Source of the DNA: Chitinophaga eiseniae
GTDB taxonomy: Bacteria > Bacteroidota > Bacteroidia > Chitinophagales > Chitinophagaceae
DNA: 64,000 nt
Assembly (NCBI RefSeq): GCF_900167135.1
Contig: NZ_FUWZ01000001.1
Coordinates: forward strand, 1,908,336-1,972,335
Direction of reading: 5' to 3'
This document shows positions 1 through 8,392 of the stretch, in pieces (the stretch's first letter is position 1; every line of letters begins with the position of its first letter). The notes beneath the pieces are model-generated. The model had not been told where the DNA came from. It searched no databases and saw only the letters and a list, made by a program, of their open reading frames with translations. The translations under genes were made by a program, and so were the position numbers.

Positions 1-123
1 GCTATCTGCAAGGCCTACTACGATCAGCAAAAAGATAAAAAAGCGGCCGTTCGTGAGATCATTGAGCTGGACTATGGCGACAGCACGGCGGTGAACGGTT
101 TTTTTAAAGCTTCCGGCTATTGA
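1..123 (+). CDS. C-terminal end of an unidentified protein (partial)
   Basis: The window opens inside an open frame whose last 40 codons end with TGA at 121-123. The visible tail is lysine- and aspartate-rich, contains KAYYDQQKDKKAAV and ends in FFKASGY. No domain can be recognised from so little. The next gene starts 39 bases downstream on the same strand, so the two could be co-transcribed. Confidence 0.5.
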   Translation, partial: AICKAYYDQQKDKKAAVREIIELDYGDSTAVNGFFKASGY

Positions 124-162
124 TGCTTATATTGCGTAATTATTTTGTAAGTAGACCTGTTT

Positions 163-987
163 ATGAAGAAAATACTAGCCTGTTGCCTGCTGTTGGGAAG
201 CTTCTTTTCATTGAAAGCACAACAAACCCCGTTTGTTCTTGGTGTAACCGATAAAGTGGTATCATCACAACTGGGGGAGACCCGCACCCTGAACATTTAC
301 CTGCCGGAAGGGTATGAAAAAGACACGGCCACCTATCCGGTGATTTACCTGCTGGACGGATCTGCCAATGAAGACTTTGTACATGTAGCCGGACTGGTGC
401 AGTACCTGACCATGATCCGTTTTATGCCACCGGTGATATTGGTGGGCATCGCCAATGTGGACCGCAAGCGGGATTTTACTTTCCCTACCACCGTCGAGAG
501 AGATAAAAGAGATTTTCCCACCACAGGCGGGTCTGCGAAGTTCATCGCGTTCCTGGAAAAAGAACTGCAGCCATACATCGGTAAACATTACCGGGTAAGG
601 CCCAACCGTACGCTGGTGGGGCAGTCGCTGGGTGGACTGCTGGCCGCGGAAGTGTTGCTGCGCCGCCCTTCCCTCTTTGAACAATATGCCATCATCAGTC
701 CCAGTCTGTGGTGGAACGATCAGTCGCTGCTGGCAGCAGCGCCGGCGCTGCTGAAGGCAAATCTGAAGAAGCCTGTCAACGTATACCTGTCCGTAGGAGA
801 AGAAGGTGATGTCATGAAAAACGATGCGGCCCGTTTGGCGGCGGTACTGAAAGCAACCAATCCGCAGCTGATAACGCCACATTTCCTGCCCATGCCGCAG
901 GAGAACCATCTCACGATACTGCACCGCAGCCTCTATGCCGGCTTCGATACTTTGTTTCACAAGATGGTACCGCCTGTTAAGCAATAA
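163..987 (+). CDS. Secreted esterase of the EsteraseD/Fes-like alpha/beta hydrolase family
   Basis: 274 residues. Residues 1-19 form a signal peptide ending at KAQ, so the enzyme is exported. The body follows the EsteraseD family (PF00756), serine hydrolases acting on siderophore esters, feruloyl esters or acyl-thioesters. The nucleophile elbow GQSLGG places the catalytic serine at Ser155. His249 in ENHLTIL fits the catalytic histidine, and an acidic residue near 213-216 (GEEGD) may complete the triad. RTLNIYLPEGY near residue 42 is the usual N-terminal strand of the family. The true substrate cannot be read from the sequence. The 3' end overlaps the convergent gene at 977-1642 by 11 bases. 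Confidence 0.85.
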   Translation: MKKILACCLLLGSFFSLKAQQTPFVLGVTDKVVSSQLGETRTLNIYLPEGYEKDTATYPVIYLLDGSANEDFVHVAGLVQYLTMIRFMPPVILVGIANVDRKRDFTFPTTVERDKRDFPTTGGSAKFIAFLEKELQPYIGKHYRVRPNRTLVGQSLGGLLAAEVLLRRPSLFEQYAIISPSLWWNDQSLLAAAPALLKANLKKPVNVYLSVGEEGDVMKNDAARLAAVLKATNPQLITPHFLPMPQENHLTILHRSLYAGFDTLFHKMVPPVKQ

Positions 988-1642
988 TATAGTCTTTCAG
1001 GACAACAGGCACATAGCTGTTATCTACGTACAATACCGGGAAGATACCGTTTCGGTGCCGGATGTAGTCGCAGGTCACTTCGTCCAGTACGCTGAAGTCA
1101 AAGGATTTCAGGAAGATCTGATGCCCGCCGGTAAATGACGCCGGGAGCGGGCAGGTCTGCAGGTTCGTGTTTCCCTGTGATGCGTGTAGTAACTGCTCTA
1201 CTGTTTTGTCATCCGGGTTGCTGGTATCAGATGCGATGTTGCCCACACGCTCGGAGATGTGTTGCAGCAGTGCCGTGTCCCAGCGGGTGTCGCTGGTGCT
1301 GAAGATGCCGTAATGCACCCGCTGCTGTTCGTTGGACCTGATAATTTTTGCCAGACATACCGGCTTTTGGGAGATGTTTTCCAACACTTGTTTTTTCCCT
1401 CTTCCCGAGATGATCACAAAAAGGACCACGCCGGTGATGGTAATAAAACCTGCCAGCAGCCCGTAGCCGCTTTGCAGCAGCCGTCCTTTGTTCAGCAAAA
1501 AGAGTGTAAGGCCGCCAATAGCGATCAATAGGGTAGGAGCCAGTAGTAGTTTGTTTCCGGAGGCGGAATGTGCGTAATTTTTTTTCCAGTCGGTTTTTCT
1601 TTCAAGATGTTCCAGTTTGGTGACATCATAATGTGTCATCAT
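977..1642 (-). CDS. Uncharacterised two-TM membrane protein
   Basis: 221 residues, no family recognised. A short charged N-terminus is followed by two hydrophobic segments at about residues 32-50 and 60-78, separated by a short positively charged turn (NKGRLLQSG). The remaining 140 residues are soluble and, by the positive-inside rule, probably cytoplasmic, because the segment after the second helix begins SGRGKK. Two adjacent ATG codons could serve as the start. The gene is convergent with the esterase and overlaps it by 11 bases. Confidence 0.65.
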   Translation of the reverse strand: MMTHYDVTKLEHLERKTDWKKNYAHSASGNKLLLAPTLLIAIGGLTLFLLNKGRLLQSGYGLLAGFITITGVVLFVIISGRGKKQVLENISQKPVCLAKIIRSNEQQRVHYGIFSTSDTRWDTALLQHISERVGNIASDTSNPDDKTVEQLLHASQGNTNLQTCPLPASFTGGHQIFLKSFDFSVLDEVTCDYIRHRNGIFPVLYVDNSYVPVVLKDYIIA

Positions 1643-1752
1643 GGGTAATAGACGTTTTTCATATGTGTGAATAGTAATAGTAAGGTTTCCTGTCTATAGG
1701 TGATCCACTTAATAAAGTTGGGTTAAACGGCCGGTCTGTGTCAATGGATGCG

Positions 1753-1793
1753 AAGATAAAGAAAGTCCCGCAGTTGAACATCAACTGCGGGAC
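1753..1793 (-). terminator. Rho-independent terminator after the 1831-2046 gene
   Basis: A perfect 13-bp inverted repeat (GTCCCGCAGTTGA at 1765-1777, its complement at 1781-1793) with a 3-base loop. On the minus strand it is followed by a T-rich stretch (CTTTCTTTATCTT), as expected for a terminator of the small gene 38 bases upstream. Confidence 0.8.
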
Positions 1794-1830
1794 ACCTGAT
1801 AAAAAAAATACCGGGAACCGGGGAGATGGA

Positions 1831-2046
1831 TCAACTGCTTATAACTACCTCAATGGCTGCGCCCAGTTCCGCTGTTTCCGGCGTCTCATTGTCGGTGTCT
1901 TTTTCAAACCAGTAATCCGCGCCATCACTGTCCTGTTTACGGACCAATCGCATGGTTTTGTTGGGCAGCGCCACCAGGAAATTATCAGCCGACTCCTGTG
2001 AGACGGCAATCAGCTGTCCGTGGTAATCAATATGAAATGTACTCAT
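1831..2046 (-). CDS. Small conserved-looking protein of unknown function
   Basis: 71 residues from the ATG at 2046 (MSTFHIDYHGQ). An in-frame start ten codons earlier would run towards the opposite promoter region and looks less likely. The protein is acidic, without signal or membrane segment. It has alternating hydrophobic residues at 1-40 and ends in an acidic tail with TPETAELGAAIEVVI. It is followed by a strong terminator, which supports a real transcribed gene. It is divergent from the M1 peptidase. No function can be assigned. Confidence 0.6.
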   Translation of the reverse strand: MSTFHIDYHGQLIAVSQESADNFLVALPNKTMRLVRKQDSDGADYWFEKDTDNETPETAELGAAIEVVISS

Positions 2047-2167
2047 GGCAGGTCGTTTTATAAAAACATGGCACAATCATTATGCCTGTATGCCGGTGAG
2101 CGAACTCAACAACAGCCGTTTTTTGGGACAAGTTTTCCTATTTTTATCCCTGCAACAATTCAGGCTT

Positions 2168-4048
2168 ATGAAAAAATGTTTAAACACCCTGTTATTACTG
2201 GCAGCTACCACCGTGGCGGTACAGGCGCAACAGCTGTACGAACCCCGTAATATCAGGAAGGCTTATGAGAACCAGACACGCTCCCGTAGCGGTAATCCGG
2301 GTGCCCGGTATTGGCAGAACAAAGGTCGGTATGATATTCATCTTACCATTCATCCCCCTTCTCCGGTGGTATATGGCAGCGAAAATGTCACTTATATCAA
2401 TAACAGCCCCGATGCACTTGAAACGCTTGTGCTCGATTTGATCGGCAATCACCATAAACCACAATCGCCCCGGTCCGGGTACGTCAGCAAAGACTATCTC
2501 TCCGCTGGCGTGGTGATAGATACTCTTGTGATCAACGGTAAAACGGTCGCTTATAATAATGACCAGGGTACGGTAGGTACCGTTGCCCTGCCATCGCCGC
2601 TGGCGGCGAAAGACAGTTTGCAGCTGCAAATCAGCTGGCATCATGAGCTGTCGGTGGAAAGCGGCCGGGAAGGTATCATCGACAGCACTACCTGTTTTCT
2701 CGCCTACTACCATCCCCGGGTAGCGGTATATGATGACTACAACGGGTGGAACATGCTGCCGCATACCGGCCGTGTAGAGTTCTACAATGACTTTAATGAT
2801 TACCAGGTGACCGTCAAAGTACCGAAAAACTTTGTCGTGTGGGGTACCGGTAACCTGTTGAACGCTCCGGAAGTACTGCAGCCGGAATACGCTTCGAGGC
2901 TGAAAAAATCCTACGGCAGCGATTCCTGCCTGCATATCGCCACCCGTGAGGAGATGCTGGCAGGCAAAGTCACCCGGCAGCAGGAATGGAACACGTGGAA
3001 ATTCAGCTACGATCATATTCCCGATGTGGCGCTGGGCGTGAGCGATCACTATGTATGGGATGCTGCCAGCGTGATGGTGGACAGCACCACCCGCCGCCGC
3101 GCCAGCATACAGGCGGCTTACAATGATACGGCCTATGACTTCAGGCACTCTGTGGCCTTCTCGCATACTGCCCTGTCTTATTTCTCCCATCACTGGCCGG
3201 GCGTGGCTTATCCCTATCCGGTGATGACCGCGTTCCAGGGGTATGCCGATATGGAATACCCGATGATGGTGAATGACGGCTCTATGGGGCAGGACCTCGA
3301 TTTTGCGCAATTGCTGCAGGACCACGAAATGGCGCATACCTATTTCCCGTTCTATATGGGCATCAATGAAAGCCGCTACGCTTTTATGGATGAAGGATGG
3401 GCCACTACCTTCGAATACCTGGTGCGCATACATGAAAAAGGCAAGGCCAGTGCAGACGATTTTTACCGGAAGTTCCGGGTGTCACGCTATATCAGCGATC
3501 CGTCCACGGAAGAAGATCAGCCCATCATCACCATGTCTAACCAGGTGACCGGTGACGGTTATTCCGTTAACTCCTATGGCAAGGCCTCGTTGTCTTACCT
3601 GGCGCTGAAAGATCTCCTGGGCGATGCGTTGTTCCGCAAATGCCTGCATGCCTATATGGACAAATGGCATGGCAAACACCCTATCCCGTGGGATTATTTC
3701 TATAGCTTCAACGCCGCTGCAGGACAGGACCTGAACTGGTTCTGGCAGAACTGGTTCTTCAGTAATCATTATATAGATCTGAAACTGGCAGGGGTGACGG
3801 TGAAAGGAAAAAACGCCGCATTGTCTATCGTCAACGAAGGTGGTTTTGCGGTTCCTTTCGATATAGTGGTCAATTATATTGACGGGTCTTCTGCCACAGT
3901 GCATCAGACACCGGCCGTATGGAAGAAAAATCCGCGGGCGCTGCAAGTCACAGTGCCGGCAGCTAAAGGTATCCGCTCGGTAACACTGGACGGCAACCTG
4001 TTTATGGACGCCACACCGGATAATAATAGCTGGAAAAGTAACTTGTAA
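2168..4048 (+). CDS. Exported M1-family zinc metallopeptidase
   Basis: 626 residues from the ATG at 2168, chosen because MKKCLNTLLLLAATTVAVQA is a clear signal peptide; an upstream in-frame ATG at 2045 would bury it. Gluzincin aminopeptidases of the M1 family remove N-terminal residues from peptides. The zinc site is visible: HEMAH at 386-390 gives His386, catalytic Glu387 and His390, and Glu409 in MDEGWAT gives the third ligand, the exact HExxH-x18-E spacing of the family. ADMEYPMM lies where M1 enzymes carry the GxMEN exopeptidase motif, but in altered form, so the exopeptidase preference is uncertain. It is likely periplasmic and ends before a strong hairpin terminator. Confidence 0.88.
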   Translation: MKKCLNTLLLLAATTVAVQAQQLYEPRNIRKAYENQTRSRSGNPGARYWQNKGRYDIHLTIHPPSPVVYGSENVTYINNSPDALETLVLDLIGNHHKPQSPRSGYVSKDYLSAGVVIDTLVINGKTVAYNNDQGTVGTVALPSPLAAKDSLQLQISWHHELSVESGREGIIDSTTCFLAYYHPRVAVYDDYNGWNMLPHTGRVEFYNDFNDYQVTVKVPKNFVVWGTGNLLNAPEVLQPEYASRLKKSYGSDSCLHIATREEMLAGKVTRQQEWNTWKFSYDHIPDVALGVSDHYVWDAASVMVDSTTRRRASIQAAYNDTAYDFRHSVAFSHTALSYFSHHWPGVAYPYPVMTAFQGYADMEYPMMVNDGSMGQDLDFAQLLQDHEMAHTYFPFYMGINESRYAFMDEGWATTFEYLVRIHEKGKASADDFYRKFRVSRYISDPSTEEDQPIITMSNQVTGDGYSVNSYGKASLSYLALKDLLGDALFRKCLHAYMDKWHGKHPIPWDYFYSFNAAAGQDLNWFWQNWFFSNHYIDLKLAGVTVKGKNAALSIVNEGGFAVPFDIVVNYIDGSSATVHQTPAVWKKNPRALQVTVPAAKGIRSVTLDGNLFMDATPDNNSWKSNL

Positions 4049-4063
4049 TCAGCAACATGCCAT

Positions 4064-4101
4064 AAAAAAGCGGCGACACCTCCCGGTGCCGCCGCTTTTT
4101 T
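4064..4101. terminator. Bidirectional terminator between convergent genes
   Basis: A-run, then a 12-bp stem with one mismatch (AGCGGCGACACC / GGTGCCGCCGCT), TCCC loop, then a T-run. It lies between the M1 peptidase (+) and the OmpA-family gene (-) and has poly-T on both strands. Confidence 0.85.
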
Positions 4102-4113
4102 ATGAGTTCTCAT

Positions 4114-5382
4114 TTACAATTTAATGAACTCTACTCTGCGGTTGTTAGCCTTGCCTACTTCGGTATTGTTATTGTCGATCGGCTGGGTTTTGCCTTTGCC
4201 GTCTGTTTCGAGGCGGGCCACATCGATGCCGAAGTCTTTTCCCAGCGCCGCTTTCACTGCATCGGCCCTGCGTTTGGACAGGTCGAGGTTCAGTTTCTCA
4301 TTCCCGTCGGCGTCGGTATGGCCAACGATCTTCACCCTTACGGCCGCATTTTCAGTCAGCACATTGGCGATATCTTTCAGAGCGCCGTAGGATTCCGGTT
4401 TGATCTGATCGCTATTGCTATCGAAGAGGATACCGTGGGAGATGAATTTGCCTTCTGTGATCAGCTTGTTGCGGGTGTCAGGAGCGCCTACCGCCAGGGT
4501 GATATTACCAATGTAGAAAGTGCCATCCTGTTTATCGTAGTCGGGCGCATATGCGGCAAAAGCGAGGGTATTCAGCACGGCGCCTGCATCCAGTGCGCGT
4601 GGCAGGTCCACTATTTTGGTGCTGTCCAGGTACACGCGTACCCGTTGTTTCTGGCGCCAGAGCGACAGCCGCACGTAGTTTTTCTTCGGTACGTTGAATA
4701 CCGGCAGACCGTTGATGTTATTGTTGCCGATGACGTTGGAAGAATAGCTAAGGTACCCTTCACCGGACGACTTGGGCGCTAAACTTACTTTAAAGGAAGG
4801 GGTCGTGATATGCTCTTTGCCTCCCAGTTCAAATTTCTCTTCAGTGCCGGCGGTTTTTAGTACGCTCACCGTCAGCATACCGATATTGGAAATGCCGTTG
4901 TTGGCCATAATATCCACCTGGAGGGTGAAATTGTCCGGCAGGTTGCTGGTCAGGTATTCGGGATAAAAAACACCATCCTGTTTGATCGCCAGCCATTTAC
5001 CGGTACGGTTGCTGACAGTCACTACTTCCGCACCGGAACGGGTGTTCCACTGTCCGGGGAACTCGCCTACCGGGTCTTGTGTGAAATTTTCGTGCATGAT
5101 AATTTTCTCTCCCGGTACAAAATCAAACCGGGAATAAGACTTGATATCGGTGTTGGCAGGACCGCTATTGGCAGCGGCAGGCGCATTATTGCCGGTTTCT
5201 CCGGGAGCGGGCGTAGTATTGTCTTGTCCGCCTTTCTTTTTGGGCGCGGTGGCGTCGTCAATGGTTTTGTCGATCTTCTCATTGACTTTTTGCTGTACTT
5301 TATTCTTGATGCGGTCAAACAGCTGGGCCTGCGTAGTGCTCGCCACGGTACAGATACCAAGCAACAGGAATACTTTCTTCAT
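4114..5382 (-). CDS. OmpA-family peptidoglycan-binding protein
   Basis: 422 residues. Residues 1-19 form a signal peptide ending TTQA. The next part is a basic, probably helical segment (RIKNKVQQKVNEKIDK) and a low-complexity Asn/Ala/Pro/Gly linker to about residue 85. A beta-rich middle follows, whose repeated short strands resemble a concanavalin-like jelly-roll (not proven). Residues from about 300 to 422 are the OmpA C-terminal domain: ILFDSNSDQIKPES, then VKIVGHTDADG and SKRRADAVKAAL, with NNRRVEF at the end, the classical diaminopimelate-binding signature. It probably tethers the outer membrane or a periplasmic partner to peptidoglycan. Monocistronic. Confidence 0.88.
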   Translation of the reverse strand: MKKVFLLLGICTVASTTQAQLFDRIKNKVQQKVNEKIDKTIDDATAPKKKGGQDNTTPAPGETGNNAPAAANSGPANTDIKSYSRFDFVPGEKIIMHENFTQDPVGEFPGQWNTRSGAEVVTVSNRTGKWLAIKQDGVFYPEYLTSNLPDNFTLQVDIMANNGISNIGMLTVSVLKTAGTEEKFELGGKEHITTPSFKVSLAPKSSGEGYLSYSSNVIGNNNINGLPVFNVPKKNYVRLSLWRQKQRVRVYLDSTKIVDLPRALDAGAVLNTLAFAAYAPDYDKQDGTFYIGNITLAVGAPDTRNKLITEGKFISHGILFDSNSDQIKPESYGALKDIANVLTENAAVRVKIVGHTDADGNEKLNLDLSKRRADAVKAALGKDFGIDVARLETDGKGKTQPIDNNNTEVGKANNRRVEFIKL

Positions 5383-5536
5383 GATAACAACAAATGGTTT
5401 CAGATGATAGATAAAATAAAATAGCCTGCAAGGTACGTAGGTTTAAACGTACCTGTTGCAGGGATATGTTATTTTTTCCAAAGTTACGCCTTAAGGAAAC
5501 GTTGACCGCTTTCTGTTATATTTACGCGTAAAAAAA

Positions 5537-6598
5537 GTGTTGTCCCGTAAAACGATGATTACAGGGTTGTTGCTGACGATGGTGATCATGGCAGCGCAGT
5601 TGCCTGCCGGGCAGGGGCCAGTGCCGGTTGCGCTGTCGTGGCCGGACTATTTCGGCAGCCGCGTGTTCCTGCCGGCAGACAACCCGTTAACCGAAGAAGG
5701 GATACAGCTGGGCCGGCGGCTGTTTTACGAAAAGGCGCTGTCTGTCAACCGGCAAATGAGCTGTGCCACCTGCCACCAGCAGGCAAAAGCCTTTACAGAC
5801 GGTCAGCGGTTCAGCGCCGGCGCCGATGGGGTGCTACAGCCCCGTAACACCATGTCGCTGGCCAATCTGCCGTGGGTACGGCAGCTTTTCTGGGACGGCC
5901 GGGCCGGAAGCCTGGAGGAACAGGCCCTGACACCCCTGACGGCGCCGCATGAAATGGGGCAGCCATTGGATGTTTCCGCCGTTGGGCTGCGACAGATAAA
6001 AGGTTATCCGCGGCTGTTCCGCCGCGCTTTCGGGTCAGACAGCATCACGGGCGAACGCATCGTTAAAGCGCTGGCCCAGTTTGAACGCACGCTGATCTCT
6101 GCCAATTCCCGCTATGATCAGTATTTACAAGGGAAATACCGGCCATCGGCCTCGGAAAGCAGTGGTATGGCGCTCTTTTACGCCAATACAGATACTGCGC
6201 GCGGCATCCGTGGCGCAGGTTGCGGGCATTGCCACGGAGGCCCCAAAACATACAGTGACCTGTTCCATAACAATGGGCTGGACAGCCTTCCGCCCGATGG
6301 CGGCCGGCAGCAGGTTACCGGCCAGGCGTATGACAAAGGCCGTTTCCGGGTGGCCACCCTGCGTAATATCGCACTGACGGCCCCCTACATGCACGACGGC
6401 CGTTTCCCCGACCTGGAAAGTGTGATCGATCACTACAGCGAACATATCGCCCACAGTGAAACACTGAGCCCTTTTCTGCAACAGCCGCTGCGCCTGACAA
6501 CGCAGGAGAAAAAAGACCTGCTGGCCTTTTTGCAGCTGCTCACAGATTCAACATTTATCACCGACCCGCGTTTTTCCAATCCTTTTAACCATCATTAA
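5537..6598 (+). CDS. Di-haem cytochrome c peroxidase / MauG-family protein
   Basis: 353 residues from a GTG at 5537; an in-frame ATG at 5555 would drop the basic LSRK stretch that makes a better signal-peptide n-region. Two haem c attachment motifs are present: CATCH at residues 76-80 and CGHCH at 229-233, in the order found in bacterial di-haem peroxidases (PF03150). APYMHDGRF near residue 287 carries the probable methionine ligand of the second haem, and DGRAGSLEEQAL after the first motif is typical. These periplasmic enzymes reduce hydrogen peroxide with electrons from cytochromes or oxidise a protein partner. The SUOX-like gene 4 bases downstream is almost certainly co-transcribed. Confidence 0.9.
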   Translation: MLSRKTMITGLLLTMVIMAAQLPAGQGPVPVALSWPDYFGSRVFLPADNPLTEEGIQLGRRLFYEKALSVNRQMSCATCHQQAKAFTDGQRFSAGADGVLQPRNTMSLANLPWVRQLFWDGRAGSLEEQALTPLTAPHEMGQPLDVSAVGLRQIKGYPRLFRRAFGSDSITGERIVKALAQFERTLISANSRYDQYLQGKYRPSASESSGMALFYANTDTARGIRGAGCGHCHGGPKTYSDLFHNNGLDSLPPDGGRQQVTGQAYDKGRFRVATLRNIALTAPYMHDGRFPDLESVIDHYSEHIAHSETLSPFLQQPLRLTTQEKKDLLAFLQLLTDSTFITDPRFSNPFNHH

Positions 6599-6602
6599 GC
6601 TG

Positions 6603-7091
6603 ATGATAAAGAACTGTCTTATAACACTGCTGCTGATTACAGGAATGACTGCCATGGCGCAACAGCAGCCGGTAGTGAAAGTTTCCGGGGAGGTTGCCCG
6701 CCCGCTGGCGCTCTATCCTGAAACCCTGCGCCAGATGAAGCGCGCCACCGTTTCCCTCAAAGACCGCGATGGTAACGATCACGCCTATACAGGCGTACCG
6801 GTACAGGTCATCCTGGAACAGGCGGGCGTCACCACCGGTAAAACGTTAAGAGGGGAAAACCTCAGCAAATACCTGCTGGTGCGTTGTGCGGATGGCTATG
6901 AGGTGCTGTTCTCGCTGGCCGAGCTGGATAGCAGTTTTACCGACAGGGTTGTGATACTGGCGGATGAATCCGGCGGGCAGCCACTGCCTGCGGGGAAAGG
7001 GCCTTTCAGACTGGTGGTGCCAGGAGAGAAGAAGCCCGCGCGCAGCAGCTTCCAGGTAACGGAAATGATTATACGGTTTGCGAAGGATTGA
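6603..7091 (+). CDS. Exported SUOX-fold (molybdopterin-oxidoreductase-like) domain protein
   Basis: 162 residues with a signal peptide (about 1-19, MAQQQ at the cleavage region). The remainder matches the sulfite-oxidase fold as a stand-alone domain: VKVSGEVARPLALY, a LRQMKR segment, YTGVPVQVILEQAGV, LLVRCADGYEVLFSLAEL and GPFRLVVPGEKKPARS. Similar small proteins exist without the dimerisation domain of true sulfite oxidases. The conserved molybdenum-ligand cysteine is not convincingly placed; the only mature cysteine lies in VRCADGY. It may therefore bind a cofactor weakly or serve as a protein-binding domain. Its 4-base spacing from the di-haem peroxidase suggests a redox partnership. Enzyme activity is unproven. 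Confidence 0.72.
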   Translation: MIKNCLITLLLITGMTAMAQQQPVVKVSGEVARPLALYPETLRQMKRATVSLKDRDGNDHAYTGVPVQVILEQAGVTTGKTLRGENLSKYLLVRCADGYEVLFSLAELDSSFTDRVVILADESGGQPLPAGKGPFRLVVPGEKKPARSSFQVTEMIIRFAKD

Positions 7092-7207
7092 CGATACTTA
7101 CTTTATCGGGACCGCGTCCTTTCTGCAGATAAGAAACACCCGGGATATTTAATAAAATGATGAAGTTCCCCGTTTTTCTTTTTAGGGAGATGTGTATCTT
7201 GCCCCCC

Positions 7208-8053
7208 ATGTTAACACTCGATGACAGGGCCTGGCAATTCCTGAGCGGCCCGTACGGCATAGACGAAAGCCTGCCGGAAGCCATTGCCGGATTAAAAGCA
7301 GCTTATTCCAAAGAACTGCTGGACGATATTATCTGGGAAAGAATTTATCATCAGAATACGCTGTATGAAAATACGTTTGCAGCCATTCCTCACCTGCTGG
7401 AACTGGTGGTCGACAGTACCGATGCGGAGATGCAGCTCGATATGCTCTGCAACCTTGCCGTGCTGATTTCGGAGGATTACAATCCCCCGCTGCGGGATAC
7501 CATCCCGGCAGAATACAGGGATAATACCAATGTCACACCCGGGCAGATACGCAGTATCTATAATGACTACCTGCTGGCTTTAGAGCAGCTGCCTGCGCTG
7601 TGTACGACCCTATTGCCTGTGGCCCGCGCCGGGTCGGAGGAAGACGATAAGACCTACTTTTTGGCGGCAATGGCCGTAGCCTACGGACAACGTGCTTTCG
7701 CCCGCGTCTTTATCCGGTATAACAGCGGGGAGGAGTATATCGCACATTGTGAAGCCTGTGGCACAGATACATTTATATGGCCCAAAGAAGACCGGCTGCT
7801 GTGTTTCCGGGAAGACCCGGCTTTTCACAAAGAGCAGGAGGCATTTCCCATCACGCCCCATCCTGACCCAACGCCCTCATGGGAGAGTACCACCATCACG
7901 GCGGCCAACAGCTATGCCTGGGGGTATCACGTCCTTTCACAGCTGGACATGCCCACCCTGAAGGACCACTGGCCTTACCTGTTCGGTACCGCCAGCTGCC
8001 CGGACTGCGGCGAGTCATGGAACGTTTTTGAAAGCATCCTCGCAGGGATGTGA
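7208..8053 (+). CDS. Uncharacterised protein with two CxxC zinc-ribbon-like knuckles
   Basis: 281 residues from the ATG at 7208 (MLTLDDRAWQFLSG). A longer in-frame start at 7157 would precede the -7-like word TATCTTG at 7195, which leaves almost no leader. The N-terminal 180 residues look all-helical and HEAT-like (FAAIPHLLELVVDS, MLCNLAVLISEDY). CEACG near the middle and CPDCG near the C-terminus could form a split zinc ribbon. The stop codon lies inside the first unit of a 48-bp tandem repeat, so the last residues (SILAGM) come from repeat-related sequence. There is no signal peptide. Function unknown; an immunity-type or sensor role is only a guess. Confidence 0.7.
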   Translation: MLTLDDRAWQFLSGPYGIDESLPEAIAGLKAAYSKELLDDIIWERIYHQNTLYENTFAAIPHLLELVVDSTDAEMQLDMLCNLAVLISEDYNPPLRDTIPAEYRDNTNVTPGQIRSIYNDYLLALEQLPALCTTLLPVARAGSEEDDKTYFLAAMAVAYGQRAFARVFIRYNSGEEYIAHCEACGTDTFIWPKEDRLLCFREDPAFHKEQEAFPITPHPDPTPSWESTTITAANSYAWGYHVLSQLDMPTLKDHWPYLFGTASCPDCGESWNVFESILAGM

Positions 8054-8228
8054 TCATTACTTTCGACCCGCCCGGGAAGGTATATCCTTTCAGGGATGTG
8101 ATCACTACTTTCGACCCGCCCGGGAGGGTATATCCTTTCAGGGATGTGATCATTACTTTCGACCCGCCCGGGATGGTATATCCTTTCAGGGATGTGATCA
8201 TTACTTTCGACCCGCCCGGCATGATATA
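8045..8228 (+). repeat. 48-bp tandem repeat array, about 3.8 copies
   Basis: Units start at 8045, 8093, 8141 and 8189 (each GGGATGTGATCA...), the last being cut short. Copies differ at only a few bases, for example CATTAC/CACTAC and GGGAAGG/GGGAGGG/GGGATGG. Similarity reaches a little upstream (ATCCT..CAGGG) into the 3' end of the preceding gene, whose TGA stop is part of the unit. Because 48 is a multiple of three, several frames stay open across the array, including one that would encode a 16-residue repeat with TFDPPG and VYPFR. No spacers, so not a CRISPR. Confidence 0.92.
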
Positions 8229-8322
8229 TGATTAAATTTTATGCGTTTTCCGGATTTACCGGCCGTCATGAAATGTATGCTGCCAGCGTCTTTGAGATAT
8301 CGTGTGGTATATGTTTTTTTTG

Positions 8323-8330
8323 TATCTTCG
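8323..8330 (+). promoter_or_regulatory. Candidate -7 element (TATCTTCG) of the cold-shock gene
   Basis: TATCTTCG resembles the Bacteroidetes primary-sigma -7 consensus TAnnTTTG with one change, 62 bases before the ATG of the cold-shock protein. A TTTG word lies at 8291-8294, but its 28-base spacing is too long for a standard -33 element, so only the -7 part is supported. Confidence 0.4.
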
Positions 8331-8392
8331 AGGACGGTAAATGGGCCCTTTAAAAAACTGAACAGGGACCATCTTCCGGCAAATAAAAAATT

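Noticed and set aside
2195..3433. Open minus-strand frame of 412 codons opposite the M1 peptidase
   Set aside because: The peptidase carries an exact HExxH-x18-E site; the antisense frame is rich in His, Arg and Val with no recognisable domain.
8045..8228. 48-bp repeat considered as a CRISPR array
   Set aside because: Units are contiguous with no unique spacers, and no cas genes are present.
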